Source of the DNA: Streptomyces sioyaensis
GTDB lineage: Bacteria > Actinomycetota > Actinomycetes > Streptomycetales > Streptomycetaceae
NCBI RefSeq assembly: GCF_004122735.1
Contig: NZ_SDIF01000014.1
Span: 1 to 64,000, forward strand
Direction of reading: 5' to 3'
Length of the DNA stretch: 64,000 bases
Every line of letters starts with the position of its first letter. Positions within the stretch are counted from its first letter, which is position 1. The notes beneath the pieces are model-generated. The model was not told where the DNA came from. It did not search any database and saw nothing but the letters and a program-made list of their open reading frames with translations. Positions 34,362-43,463 of the stretch are shown here, in pieces. The translations under genes were made by a program, and so were the position numbers.

Positions 34362-34682
34362 TTACTTCGCCGGAGCGTCGATGCCGGTGATCTTCAGCGC
34401 CGTGTGGAGCTGGCGGTGGCCGATCCGCTTCTTGTAACCGGTCTTGTTCTTGTACTTCTGGATCCGGATCTTGTCGCCCTTGTGGTGGTCGACGACCTCG
34501 CCCTGGACCTTCACGCCGGCCAGGACCCACGGGTCGCTGGTGACCGAGTCGCCGTCGACGACCAGCAGCGTGGAGAGCTCGACGGTGTCGCCGACCTTGC
34601 TGGTGGAAATGCGGTCAACCTCGATGACGTCGCCAACAGCAACCTTCTGCTGGCGTCCGCCGGTGCGCACGATCGCGTACAC
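34362..34682 (-). CDS. rplU: 50S ribosomal protein L21
   Basis: The 106-residue protein starts at GTG 34682 ([18 protein letters not shown]) and ends [20 protein letters not shown], both typical of L21, which binds 23S rRNA. The longer in-frame version is rejected because the family sequence begins exactly at this GTG. A strong promoter (34838-34866) lies about 150 bases upstream, so rplU-rpmA(-obg) is probably a separate unit from rne. Confidence 0.98.
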   Translation of the reverse strand: MYAIVRTGGRQQKVAVGDVIEVDRISTSKVGDTVELSTLLVVDGDSVTSDPWVLAGVKVQGEVVDHHKGDKIRIQKYKNKTGYKKRIGHRQLHTALKITGIDAPAK

Positions 34683-34837
34683 GCGGAACTCTCTCTCGCT
34701 AGGAATCGGATCCTCTGATGCCAGCCGCTCACACGGGCTCGGGATAGGGCCCGTGAAATCCGAGTGGACGAGCGGCCTCCCTCGGCGGACCGAGAGGTGT
34801 GTGCTCAGGGGTTTGGTGTCACAGACACCGACGGTCA

Positions 34838-34866
34838 AGGTTACGGGGCCTTGACCAGGGGGTCAA
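34838..34866 (-). promoter_or_regulatory. Near-consensus promoter of rplU-rpmA
   Basis: On the minus strand TTGACC (34861-34866) and TAACCT (34838-34843) are exactly 17 bases apart. The -35 box is half of an inverted repeat TTGACC-CCCT-GGTCAA, which could be an operator. Just downstream, GGTGTC-ACA-GACACC (34815-34829) is a perfect inverted repeat near the predicted start of transcription. Confidence 0.75.
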
Positions 34867-34870
34867 ACCG

Positions 34871-34896
34871 GCCCCGGACCGCGGACGGTCCGGGGC
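34871..34896 (-). terminator. Terminator after rne
   Basis: GCCCCGGACC (34871-34880) and GGTCCGGGGC (34887-34896) form a perfect ten-base-pair stem with a six-base loop, nine bases past the rne stop and just ahead of the rplU promoter. Confidence 0.65.
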
Positions 34897-34905
34897 ACGG
34901 CCCGC

Positions 34906-37900
34906 TCAGTCCTCCGCGGAAGCCGACACCGAGGCCACCGGGGCCTGCTCGGCGGCCGCGGTCTTCTTGGCCGCCGCCTTCTTGGTCGTCGTCTTCTTCG
35001 TGGTGGTCTTCTTCGCCGCGGCCTTCTTGGCGGTGGTGGTGGTCTTCTTCGCCGCCGCCTTCTTGGCCGTCGTCTTCTTCGCCGCGGTCTTCTTGGCGGT
35101 GGTCTTCTTCGCCGCCGCCTTCTTCGCGGTCTTCTTGGCGGCGGGCGCCGCCTCCGCCTCGGCGGGGACTTCGGCCGAAGCCGGTTCCGCCGCGGGTGCG
35201 GTGATGACCACGGTCGCCGCGGAGTCGTCGGAGACCTCCGGCGAACCCGCCGGAGCGGTCGCCTTACGGGTCGCCCGACGGCGCGGACGGGCCGGCGCGG
35301 GCTCCGCGGCCGGCGCCTCGGCGACCGGCTCCGGGACCTGCTCCGGCTCGGGCACGGCCACCGGCTCGGCCGGCAGCACGATCTCGGCGGTCTCCTCGGC
35401 GGCCTTGGGGGCGCCCGCCGGAGCGGACACCTTCCGGCTCACCCGGCGACGGCCACGGCCGCGCCCGGCGGCCGCCTCGGCCTCCGCGGGGCTGCTGAAC
35501 CACTCGTCCGCCTCGGCCACCGCGGGCTGCAGCTCGGCCTCCGTCACGGCGACCGGCTCCAGCTCCGGCTCGCCGCCGTCCGGGGTCGGCTCGACCGTCT
35601 CGACCTCGTGGACATGCGGCTCGGGCTGGGCGCCCTTGCCCTTCTTCTTGCGCTTGCCACCGCCGCCGGCCACCGTCGGCTGGTCCATGTGGACGATGAC
35701 GCCGCGGCCGTTGCAGTGCACACACGACTCGGAGAAGGACTCCAGCAGGCCCTGGCCGACCCGCTTGCGGGTCATCTGGACCAGGCCGAGCGAGGTGACC
35801 TCGGCGACCTGGTGCTTGGTGCGGTCCCGGCCGAGGCACTCCAGCAGGCGCCGCAGCACCAGGTCCCGGTTGGACTCCAGCACCATGTCGATGAAGTCGA
35901 TCACGATGATGCCGCCGAGGTCGCGCAGCCGCAGCTGACGCACGATCTCCTCGGCCGCCTCCAGGTTGTTCCGGGTGACCGTCTCTTCCAGGTTGCCGCC
36001 CTGGCCGGTGAACTTGCCGGTGTTGACGTCGACCACGACCATCGCCTCGGTCCGGTCGATCACCAGCGAACCACCGCTGGGCAGCCAGACCTTGCGGTCC
36101 AGCGCCTTCATCAGCTGCTCGTCGATGCGGTACGTCGCGAACACATCGACGTCCGACGTCCACTTCTGCAGCCGGTCGGTGAGGTCCGGGGCGACGTGCG
36201 CGACGTAGCCGTGGATGGTGCCCCAGGCCTCGTCACCGCTGACGATGACCTTGGAGAAGTCCTCGTTGAAGATGTCGCGGACGACCCGGACGGTCATGTC
36301 CGGCTCGCCGTAGAGCAGCGTCGGCGCGTTGGAGCTGCTGCTCTTGGCCTTCTTCTGGATCTCTTCCCACTGCGCCTGCAGCCGCTGGACGTCGCGCGCC
36401 AGCTCCTCCTCGCTCGCGCCCTCCGCGGCGGTGCGGACGATGACGCCCGCGTCCTCGGGGACGATCTTCTTGAGGATCTGCTTCAGCCGCGACCGCTCGG
36501 TGTCCGGGAGCTTGCGGCTGATACCGGTCATCGAGCCCTCGGGCACGTAGACCAGGTAGCGGCCGGGCAGCGAGACCTGGCTGGTGAGCCGGGCGCCCTT
36601 GTGACCGATCGGGTCCTTGGTGACCTGCACCAGCACCGACTGGCCGGACTTCAGCGCGGACTCGATACGGCGCGGGCCGTTGGCCATGCCCAGCGCCTCG
36701 AAGTTGACCTCACCGGCGTACAGCACCGCGTTGCGGCCCTTGCCGATGTCGACGAAGGCGGCCTCCATCGACGGCAGGACGTTCTGCACCTTGCCGAGGT
36801 AGACGTTGCCGACGTACGAGGTCGCCTGCTCCTTGTTGACGAAGTGCTCCACGAGCACGTTGTCCTCAAGGACGCCGATCTGGGTGCGCTCGCCGCTCTG
36901 GCGGACGACCATCACCCGCTCGACGGCCTCGCGGCGGGCGAGGAACTCCGCCTCGGTGATGATCGGCACCCGGCGGCGGCCCTGCTCACGACCCTCACGG
37001 CGGCGCTGCTTCTTGGCCTCCAGACGCGTCGACCCCTTGATCGACTGCACCTCGTCGGCGCTGGTGCCCTCGTCCTTCTTGCGGGGCTCGCGGACCTTGA
37101 CGACCGTGCGCTCCGGATCGTCGGCGCTGCCGGCCTCGGGCTCGGCGGCGTCACCGGTGCGCCGGCGACGGCGACGGCGACGACGGCTGTTGCTGGAGCC
37201 GCCGCCCTGCTCCTCGTCCTCCTGCTGCGCCTCAGGCTGCTCGGCGGCCCGCTCCTCGTCCTCCTCGGACTCCGCCTCCGCGGTCTCGCGCTCCTCGGCG
37301 GACTGCTCCTCGGCGCCCTCGGCGGCCTCCCCGCGACGGCGGCGACGGCCACCACGGCGGCGACGGCGCGAGGGGCGGTCCGCGGACTCCTCCTCGCCGT
37401 GACCGGCCTCGGCCTGCTCGGCCTCCGGCTCGGCCGCTGCTTCCGTCTTGGGCTGCGGCTCCTCGGCCGGGGCGGCGGCCACCTGCTCGGGCTGCTCGGC
37501 CTCGGCCTGGGCACCCCGGCGGCGACGGCGGCGCGGCCCGGCGGGCTGCTCCTCGACGGCCTGCCCGGCGGCGGCCTCCTCCTGACGGGCCGCGGCATGG
37601 GCGGCGGCCGCGCTCTCCGGCGTCTGGAACATCGGCTCGGTGAAGACCGGCGCCTGGAAGACGGCGGTCGGCGGGCGCTGGGCCCGGCGGCGGCCGCGCG
37701 CGGGCGCCTCCGCCGCGGGCTCCGCGGCCTCCTCGGCGGGCTGCGGGGCGGCGGCCGGCTCCGCGGCGCGCTCGCCACGGCGGCGGGCCCGGCGGCGGGG
37801 GGTCTCGGCGGGCTCGGCCGCGGCGGCCGGGGCCTCCTCGGCCGCCGGCTCCGGGGCCTCCTCGGCCGGCTGCGGGGCGCCCGCGGCGGCGGTGGCCTTA

Positions 37901-38643
37901 CGGGTCGCCCGGCGGCGGGTACGGGCCGGCGCGGCCTCCTCGGCGGGCGCGGGGGCCGCTTCCTCGGCGGCGGGGGCGGTGCTCTTGGCCGTTGCCGCGG
38001 TCTCGTCGGCGGCCTCGGTCTGCGGGGTGCCGGCGGGGGCGGTGACCTTACGGGTCGCCCGGCGGCGGGTACGGCGCGGTGCCGCGTCCTCGGCCTCCTG
38101 GGCGGCGGCCGGGGCGGCCTCCGCGGCGGCTTCGGCGGGCGCGGGCGCCTCGGCGGCCACCGGCTCCGCGGCGGCCTCGGCCTGCGGGGTGCCGGCGGGG
38201 GCGGTGACCTTGCGGGTCGCCCGGCGGCGGCCGCGGCGCGGCGCCTCCTCGGCCTGCGGCGCCTCGGCGGGCGCCTCGGCGGCGGGGGTTTCGGCGGCGG
38301 CCGGCTCGGCCGGAGCCGTGGCGGGCTCGCCGGACACCGGCTGCGGGGTCCCGGCCGGGGAGGTGACCTTACGGGTCGCCCGGCGGCGGGTACGGGCGGG
38401 CTTGGCCTCGTCGCCGCTGGTGACCGCGGAAGCCGTGGTCTCCTCGGCGAGGGCCGCGCCGGGCCCGGCGGAGGCGGTGGTGCTCACCACCGCGGCCTCG
38501 GCGGCGCCGGCGCCCGTGGGCGGACCGGCCGGCCGGGAGGCGGCACGGCGCCGGGGCGGCAGGGTGTCGCTGGGTGAATGGTTGTCGTCGGCGCCACCGT
38601 TCCGGGAATTCGTGGAACGGGTGGGCTCAATGGGCTCGAGCAT
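34906..38643 (-). CDS. rne: Ribonuclease E/G family endoribonuclease
   Basis: The 1245-residue protein matches Streptomyces RNase ES, which cleaves single-stranded RNA and processes rRNA and mRNA. The catalytic core is internal: S1 domain (about 612-695), DNase-I-like domain with metal-binding Asp872 (VVVDVNTGK) and Asp916 (IIVIDFIDM), and zinc-link CVHCNGRG (C974, C977). Their spacing matches E. coli RNase E (D303, D346, C404, C407). The first 570 residues are Ala/Pro/Glu-rich with Arg blocks and four [20 protein letters not shown] repeats. Two more lie near 1063 and 1119, before a Lys/Thr/Ala tail (1169-1231). Flanks of RNase ES are known to contact other degradation enzymes. Confidence 0.95.
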   Translation of the reverse strand: MLEPIEPTRSTNSRNGGADDNHSPSDTLPPRRRAASRPAGPPTGAGAAEAAVVSTTASAGPGAALAEETTASAVTSGDEAKPARTRRRATRKVTSPAGTPQPVSGEPATAPAEPAAAETPAAEAPAEAPQAEEAPRRGRRRATRKVTAPAGTPQAEAAAEPVAAEAPAPAEAAAEAAPAAAQEAEDAAPRRTRRRATRKVTAPAGTPQTEAADETAATAKSTAPAAEEAAPAPAEEAAPARTRRRATRKATAAAGAPQPAEEAPEPAAEEAPAAAAEPAETPRRRARRRGERAAEPAAAPQPAEEAAEPAAEAPARGRRRAQRPPTAVFQAPVFTEPMFQTPESAAAAHAAARQEEAAAGQAVEEQPAGPRRRRRRGAQAEAEQPEQVAAAPAEEPQPKTEAAAEPEAEQAEAGHGEEESADRPSRRRRRGGRRRRRGEAAEGAEEQSAEERETAEAESEEDEERAAEQPEAQQEDEEQGGGSSNSRRRRRRRRRTGDAAEPEAGSADDPERTVVKVREPRKKDEGTSADEVQSIKGSTRLEAKKQRRREGREQGRRRVPIITEAEFLARREAVERVMVVRQSGERTQIGVLEDNVLVEHFVNKEQATSYVGNVYLGKVQNVLPSMEAAFVDIGKGRNAVLYAGEVNFEALGMANGPRRIESALKSGQSVLVQVTKDPIGHKGARLTSQVSLPGRYLVYVPEGSMTGISRKLPDTERSRLKQILKKIVPEDAGVIVRTAAEGASEEELARDVQRLQAQWEEIQKKAKSSSSNAPTLLYGEPDMTVRVVRDIFNEDFSKVIVSGDEAWGTIHGYVAHVAPDLTDRLQKWTSDVDVFATYRIDEQLMKALDRKVWLPSGGSLVIDRTEAMVVVDVNTGKFTGQGGNLEETVTRNNLEAAEEIVRQLRLRDLGGIIVIDFIDMVLESNRDLVLRRLLECLGRDRTKHQVAEVTSLGLVQMTRKRVGQGLLESFSESCVHCNGRGVIVHMDQPTVAGGGGKRKKKGKGAQPEPHVHEVETVEPTPDGGEPELEPVAVTEAELQPAVAEADEWFSSPAEAEAAAGRGRGRRRVSRKVSAPAGAPKAAEETAEIVLPAEPVAVPEPEQVPEPVAEAPAAEPAPARPRRRATRKATAPAGSPEVSDDSAATVVITAPAAEPASAEVPAEAEAAPAAKKTAKKAAAKKTTAKKTAAKKTTAKKAAAKKTTTTAKKAAAKKTTTKKTTTKKAAAKKTAAAEQAPVASVSASAED
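35241..35463 (-). repeat. C-terminal RRRxxRKxxAPAGxP repeats in rne
   Basis: Two copies, [17 protein letters not shown] (about residue 1064) and [18 protein letters not shown] (about residue 1119), match the N-terminal repeats of the same protein across about 900 residues. Confidence 0.7.
37870..38394 (-). repeat. N-terminal [16 protein letters not shown] repeats in rne
   Basis: Four copies begin near residues 84, 136, 190 and 241, about 51 residues apart: [54 protein letters not shown] and [18 protein letters not shown]. They are separated by Ala/Glu/Pro-rich spacers and are nearly identical at the DNA level (CTTACGGGTCGCCCGGCGGC on the plus strand). Confidence 0.75.
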
Positions 38644-38863
38644 GCGGGCGGTTCTCCCGTCACGCTCCCGGGCGCCGCGCCTGATTCCGGTCGCGGTCCG
38701 CGTGATGAGCGCGGTCCCGCTGTCCGGGGCGTGGGCGCCGCACGGGAGCTGTCGTCTCGCTCGCCGGCTCCCTTTGGGCGGGGACCGGCGAAAGTCTCCT
38801 GGTCAGTGCGTCTGCCGGACCGGGGTGGCTCCCTGGCTGATCGGCGACGCAACGACGGCGGTC

Positions 38864-39706
38864 CTACGCAGTACCTTCCCCGGCTGCCGGGGAGACCCCA
38901 CTCGTCGCCTTCGCGGCACTCAGCCCGGCGGCCGTGGATGGGGCGGCCGTGGCAGCGTCGCGGTCGGGCGCTAGCGGGTCAGTCACCGCGCCGGTCTCCT
39001 CATCGAGCAGCCCCTGCGCCAGCCTGGTCACCGCAGCGGGGACCGGCGGCGCCAGGTCGGCCGTAGCTCGGAGGCCGGACAGGACGTCGTCGGGTCGCAC
39101 GGCAGGTGTCAGATGCCGAACAACCAGCCGCAGTATCGCACAGGCTTTGCCGTCGGGCCTATCGTCCACAGAACCGGCGGCCTCCAGCCGCGTCACCGCG
39201 GCCCGTGCGTCGAAGGTCCGCATGCCGTTCTTGGTACGGCGCTCGACCTGCACCTCTTCGGCGGCGAGGAACGCCTCGACGGCGCGCCCGGCCTCCTCGG
39301 CGGCGACCCCGTCGAGCCGGATCTCCCACACCGAGGCCTCCAGCCGGTCGGCCAGGCCGGAGGTGTGCGCCTCGACGGCGTCGATCACATCGAGCCCGTC
39401 CGGAAGCGAGGTGTCGAGCAGCTCGCGAAGCGTGTCCGGATCGCGGCGCTCGGCGAGCTGGATCTCCAGGTACTCGGCCTCACTGCCCGTGCCGGTCGGG
39501 GCGGCGTTGGCGTACGACACCTTGGGGTGCGGGGTGAAGCCCGCCGAATAGGCCATGGGGACCTCGGCGCGGCGCAGCGCCCGCTCGAAAGCGCGCTGGA
39601 AGTCGCGGTGGCTGGTGAACCGGAGGCGGCCGCGCTTGGTGTAGCGCAGTCGGATGCGCTGCACCGCCGGTGCGGGCGGCGGGCCTTCGGGCTGTCGCTT
39701 GCCCAG
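38864..39706 (-). CDS. Radical-SAM-linked protein (TIGR03936/DUF2344), apparent CTG start
   Basis: The 280-residue product (GKRQPEGPPPAPAVQRIRLR onward) contains RLRFTSHRDFQRAFERALRR and AGFTPHPKVSYANAAPTGTG, the signature of the DUF2344 family. That family occurs fused to, or next to, the TIGR03960 radical SAM proteins, present here at 41435. The start appears to be CTG at 39704-39706: AAGGAG lies eight bases upstream and the family sequence begins there, whereas no ATG, GTG or TTG fits. The C-terminus is Ala/Thr-rich. The gene lies between rne and the Trp-rich repeat gene, all in one direction. Function is unknown. Confidence 0.85.
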   Translation of the reverse strand: MGKRQPEGPPPAPAVQRIRLRYTKRGRLRFTSHRDFQRAFERALRRAEVPMAYSAGFTPHPKVSYANAAPTGTGSEAEYLEIQLAERRDPDTLRELLDTSLPDGLDVIDAVEAHTSGLADRLEASVWEIRLDGVAAEEAGRAVEAFLAAEEVQVERRTKNGMRTFDARAAVTRLEAAGSVDDRPDGKACAILRLVVRHLTPAVRPDDVLSGLRATADLAPPVPAAVTRLAQGLLDEETGAVTDPLAPDRDAATAAPSTAAGLSAAKATSGVSPAAGEGTA

Positions 39707-39800
39707 TGTTACTTCTCCTTGTGTGAGGGCGCTGCTGGACGCCACCCCCGTCTGTACGGGGACGGCCCGGAGGACGCCGTCCAGCGTCGCCCGGCCCGGA

Positions 39801-40751
39801 TCACCCCCGCGCGGGGGTGGACACGTCGCGCCCGGACGTCTCACCTAGAGTACGTGCCCCGGAACCCCCTGGTTCCCGCCGGGGCACCACGGCCCTCGCC
39901 GGCCGCGGCTCCCGGGGCGCCCCGAACAGGGCCCGCCGGATCTCCCGGCGGGTCTGCCGCACGGTCTCGCGCGCGGCCCGCAGCGCCTGCCGCACCGGCC
40001 GCCACAGGCCGTCCCGGATCACCTGCCCGACCGGCGTGAGCACCGTGCGGTACACCCAGCGGACCGGTTCGACGAGGGTCCACCGCAGCACCGCGGCCAG
40101 GAACCGGCCGAGGGCCCGGGACACGATCCCGGCGGCCCGCCAGCAGTGCCTCAGCGCCGCCCCGATTTCCCGGGCGAGCACCGTCACCACGGCGGCCAGC
40201 GCCCGCCCGGCCGGTCCCAGCACATACCGCCACAGGGCGGCCGCCGGCACGACCACGCTCCACCGGACGAGCGCGCCGAGCACCGCGCCGAGGCTCCGCG
40301 CCAGCCAGGCGAGACCGCGCCCGAGCGGCGCCAGCACGTAGGTGCCGAGCCACCGGGCGGGCACCACGACCAGATACCGCACCAGCCACCCCACGACCGC
40401 GCCGATCCCCCGGCCGGCCGGCGCCAGCACCCACCGCCACAGCCAGGCCGCCGGCGCGACGACGAGGGTGTGCCAGAGCCACCGGAGCGGGGCGACGACG
40501 AGGGTGTGCCAGACCCAGGCCAGCGGACGCACGACCAGGGTGTGCCAGAGCCGGGCCAGGCCGCGGCCGAGCGGACACAGCGCGGACCGGTGGACGGCCC
40601 TGGCCGCTGCGGTCAGCACGTCCCACACCAGCCGCACCGGCACCACGAGCACCAGCACCACGATCCGCACCGGCACCCGGACCACCGTGGTCACACAGCC
40701 TTCGCCCGGCTCGTACCGGGCCGGCCCCCGTTCGCTGCCGGTGGGCTCCAT
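39801..40751 (-). CDS. Trp-rich 12-residue-repeat membrane-associated protein, function unknown
   Basis: I do not recognise this family. The 316-residue protein consists largely of repeats of about 12 residues, LWHTLVVxPLxW and variants LVRYLVVVPARW and LWRYVLGPAGRG, at roughly 69, 80, 93, 104, 123, 135, 161, 173, 221 and 233. Each repeat places Trp and Arg before a hydrophobic run ending in Pro, suggesting short amphipathic or re-entrant helices lying in or on the membrane. The N-terminus has one hydrophobic helix (RIVVLVLVVPVRLVW, about 29-43); the C-terminal 70 residues are Arg-rich. ATG 40751 has a GGGGGAGAGG site. It is packed between a GNAT gene (29 bases) and the DUF2344 gene (94 bases). 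Confidence 0.75.
   Translation of the reverse strand: MEPTGSERGPARYEPGEGCVTTVVRVPVRIVVLVLVVPVRLVWDVLTAAARAVHRSALCPLGRGLARLWHTLVVRPLAWVWHTLVVAPLRWLWHTLVVAPAAWLWRWVLAPAGRGIGAVVGWLVRYLVVVPARWLGTYVLAPLGRGLAWLARSLGAVLGALVRWSVVVPAAALWRYVLGPAGRALAAVVTVLAREIGAALRHCWRAAGIVSRALGRFLAAVLRWTLVEPVRWVYRTVLTPVGQVIRDGLWRPVRQALRAARETVRQTRREIRRALFGAPREPRPARAVVPRREPGGSGARTLGETSGRDVSTPARG
40458..40552 (-). repeat. Three 36-base-spaced DNA repeats in the Trp-rich gene
   Basis: On the plus strand AGGGTGTGCCAGA(G/C)CC and its flank recur at 40458-40480, 40494-40516 and 40530-40552, exactly 36 bases apart, encoding the adjacent LWHTLVV units. The near-identical DNA implies recent tandem duplication or ongoing homogenisation. 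Confidence 0.75.
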
Positions 40752-40780
40752 CCGCCTCTCCCCCTTGTGCTTCGGCGCGT

Positions 40781-41356
40781 TCAGCCGCGCCGGTGCGACT
40801 CCTGCCCGGCGGCGGTGGCGGCCGCGTGGATCCAGTAGCGCAGCTTCTCCGCCCGCTGGTCCTCGAAGACCCCGCCGCAGGCCTCGATGACCTTACGTGA
40901 GCCGATGTTGGTGTCGTCGCAGGTGACCAGCACCGGGTCGATGCCCAGTTCGTGATGGGCGACCGGCAGCGCGGCGCGCAGCATCGCGGTGGCATGACCG
41001 CGGCGACGGGCACCGGGACGTACGGCGTAGCCGATGTGGCCGCCGTAATCGAGGAGCGAGGGGGTGAGGCCGTGCCGGAAGGTGACCCGGCCGAGGTAGC
41101 TGCCGTCCGCCACCCACCACCGGGTGGACTTCGCGACCACGCCGTCCTCGCGCTCGTCCCTCGCGACCCCGCCGGTCAGCTCCACGTACGCGGCGAACCC
41201 CTCGGCACTGCGCCAGCGGGCGGCCCAAGTCCGCAGCTCACCGGCCAGGTTGGAGTGCGGTACGGCCTCCGCGCCATCGGCGCGGAATTCCTCCATCGCG
41301 GCGAGGAAGGAGGCGTGGACATCGACGGTGGGGGCGATGAGCTGCGGTTCTGCCAT
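40781..41356 (-). CDS. GNAT family N-acetyltransferase
   Basis: The 191-residue protein starts at ATG 41356 (MAEPQLIAPTVDVHASF). The acetyl-CoA-binding motif A is visible as IGYAVRPGARRRGHATAMLR, with VLVTCDDTNIGSRKVIEACG (motif B region) following, as in GNAT enzymes close to the RimJ/RimL type. The substrate is unknown. It lies in a tight same-direction run with the Trp-rich repeat gene and the radical SAM gene. Confidence 0.88.
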   Translation of the reverse strand: MAEPQLIAPTVDVHASFLAAMEEFRADGAEAVPHSNLAGELRTWAARWRSAEGFAAYVELTGGVARDEREDGVVAKSTRWWVADGSYLGRVTFRHGLTPSLLDYGGHIGYAVRPGARRRGHATAMLRAALPVAHHELGIDPVLVTCDDTNIGSRKVIEACGGVFEDQRAEKLRYWIHAAATAAGQESHRRG

Positions 41357-41434
41357 CGGCTCATGGTGCCCGAGCACGCGACGGCCCGGCCACGCGGGGT
41401 GCGCGGGCCGGGCCGAAGAGGCGTACGGCAGGGG

Positions 41435-43360
41435 CTACTTGACGACGGTCAGCGGCAGCAGCTTCTTGCCGGTGGGGCCGATCTGGATGTCGAGGTCCAG
41501 CTGCGGGCACACGCCGCAGTCGAAGCACGGGGTCCAGCGGCAGTCCTCGACCTCGGTCTCGTCGAGGGCGTCCTGCCAGTCCTCCCAGAGCCAGTCCTTG
41601 TCGAGACCGGAGTCCAGGTGGTCCCAGGGCAGGACCTCCTCGTACTCGCGCTCGCGGGTGGTGTACCAGGCGACGTCCACGCCGAACGCGGGCAGCGTCT
41701 CCTCCGCGGCCTTCATCCAGCGGTCGTAGGAGAAGTGCTCGCGCCAGCCGTCGAAGCGGCCGCCGCCCTCGTAGACGGCGCGGATGACCGAGCCGACGCG
41801 GCGGTCGCCGCGCGAGAGCAGGCCCTCGACGATGCCGGGCTTGCCGTCGTGGTAGCGGAAGCCGATGGAGCGGCCGTACTTCTTGTCACCGCGGATCTTG
41901 TCGCGGAGCTTTTCGAGACGGGCGTCGGTCTCCTCCGCCGACAGCTGCGGCGCCCACTGGAACGGGGTGTGCGGCTTGGGGACGAAGCCGCCGATGGAGA
42001 CCGTGCAGCGGATGTCGTTCTGCCCGGAGACCTTGCGGCCCTCGGCGATGACGTTGACCGCCATGTCGCCGATCTGCAGGACGTCCTCGTCGGTCTCGGT
42101 CGGCAGACCGCACATGAAGTACAGCTTCACCTGCCGCCAGCCGTTGCCGTAGGCGGTGGAGACGGTCCGGATCAGGTCCTCTTCGGAGACCATCTTGTTG
42201 ATGACCTTGCGCATCCGCTCCGAGCCGCCCTCGGGCGCGAAGGTCAGGCCCGAGCGACGGCCGTTGCGCGTCAGCTCGTTGGCAAGATCGACGTTGAAGG
42301 CGTCGACCCGGGTCGACGGCAGCGACAGGCCGATCTTGTCTTCCTCGTACCGGTCGGCGAGGCCCTTCGCGATGTCGCCGATCTCGGTGTGGTCCGCGGA
42401 GGACAGCGACAACAGGCCGACCTCCTCGAATCCCGTGGCCTTCAGGCCCTTGTCCACCATCTCGCCGATGCCGGTGATGCTTCGCTCCCGTACGGGGCGC
42501 GTGATCATGCCGGCCTGGCAGAAACGGCAGCCGCGGGTGCAGCCACGGAAGATCTCGACCGACATCCGCTCATGAACGGTCTCGGCCAGGGGGACGAGCG
42601 GCTGCTTGGGGTAGGGCCACTCGTCCAGGTCCATGACGGTGTGCTTGGACACCCGCCACGGCACGCCGGAGCGGTTCGGCACGACGCGGGAGATCCGCCC
42701 GTCGGCCAGGTACTCGACGTCGTAGAACTTGGGGACGTAGACGCTGCCGGTCTTGGCGAGGCGGAGCAGCAGCTCGTCGCGCCCGCCGGGGCGGTCCTCC
42801 TGCTTCCAGGCGCGGATGATCTCGGTGATCTCCAGCACCGCCTGCTCGCCGTCGCCCACGACCGCGCAGTCCAGGAAGTCCGCGATCGGTTCCGGGTTGA
42901 AGGCCGCGTGGCCGCCGGCGAGGACGATCGGGTGGTCCTCCGTGCGGTCCTTGGCCTCCATCGGGATGCCCGCCAGGTCCAGCGCCGTGAGGAGGTTGGT
43001 GTAACCCAGCTCGGTCGAGAAGGAGACACCCAGGACGTCGAAGGCGCCGACGGGGCGGTGCGCGTCGACCGTGAACTGCGGGACGTGGTGCTCACGCATC
43101 AGCGCTTCGAGGTCCGGCCACACGCTGTAGGTGCGCTCGGCCAGCACGCCCTCGCGCTCGTTGAGGACCTCGTAGAGGATCATGACGCCCTGGTTGGGCA
43201 GACCGACCTCGTACGCGTCCGGGTACATGAGCGACCAGCGGACGTCGCAGGAGTCCCAGTCCTTGACGGTGGAGTTCAGCTCACCGCCGACATACTGAAT
43301 GGGCTTCTGCACATGCGGGAGCAGGGCCTCTAGCTGTGGGAAGACCGACTCGGCAGACAT
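41435..43360 (-). CDS. B12-binding-domain radical SAM protein (TIGR03960 family)
   Basis: The 641-residue protein has an N-terminal cobalamin-binding-like domain (about 100-175, VLGVSFSTELGYTNLL, IVLAGGHAAFNPEP), then the radical SAM domain with C274-x3-C278-x2-C281 (GCTRGCRFCQ) and FAPEGGSERMRKVINK. A C-terminal CxxCxxC cluster (CFDCGVCPQ) may hold another iron-sulfur centre. The family always accompanies DUF2344 proteins; here the partner (38864) is separated by two genes. The reaction is unknown. ATG at 43360. Confidence 0.92.
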   Translation of the reverse strand: MSAESVFPQLEALLPHVQKPIQYVGGELNSTVKDWDSCDVRWSLMYPDAYEVGLPNQGVMILYEVLNEREGVLAERTYSVWPDLEALMREHHVPQFTVDAHRPVGAFDVLGVSFSTELGYTNLLTALDLAGIPMEAKDRTEDHPIVLAGGHAAFNPEPIADFLDCAVVGDGEQAVLEITEIIRAWKQEDRPGGRDELLLRLAKTGSVYVPKFYDVEYLADGRISRVVPNRSGVPWRVSKHTVMDLDEWPYPKQPLVPLAETVHERMSVEIFRGCTRGCRFCQAGMITRPVRERSITGIGEMVDKGLKATGFEEVGLLSLSSADHTEIGDIAKGLADRYEEDKIGLSLPSTRVDAFNVDLANELTRNGRRSGLTFAPEGGSERMRKVINKMVSEEDLIRTVSTAYGNGWRQVKLYFMCGLPTETDEDVLQIGDMAVNVIAEGRKVSGQNDIRCTVSIGGFVPKPHTPFQWAPQLSAEETDARLEKLRDKIRGDKKYGRSIGFRYHDGKPGIVEGLLSRGDRRVGSVIRAVYEGGGRFDGWREHFSYDRWMKAAEETLPAFGVDVAWYTTREREYEEVLPWDHLDSGLDKDWLWEDWQDALDETEVEDCRWTPCFDCGVCPQLDLDIQIGPTGKKLLPLTVVK

Positions 43361-43463
43361 CTGGAACCTTCGTGAGCTGGCAGGGGCGACTCTCAAGCGT
43401 AACCGCTCGGAGCCACCCCCCAGCACGGCGACCGGACACCCCCGCGGTGGCGGGGAGCACAGG

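Noticed and set aside
37870..38394. CRISPR-like regularly spaced repeats
   Set aside because: The repeats are in-frame protein repeats of rne with similar low-complexity spacers.
35608..38577. Nearly 1000-codon plus-strand open frame opposite rne
   Set aside because: It mirrors the Ala/Glu/Arg-rich rne flanks as Gly/Leu/Arg-rich sequence and has no recognisable domain; rne has clear catalytic motifs.
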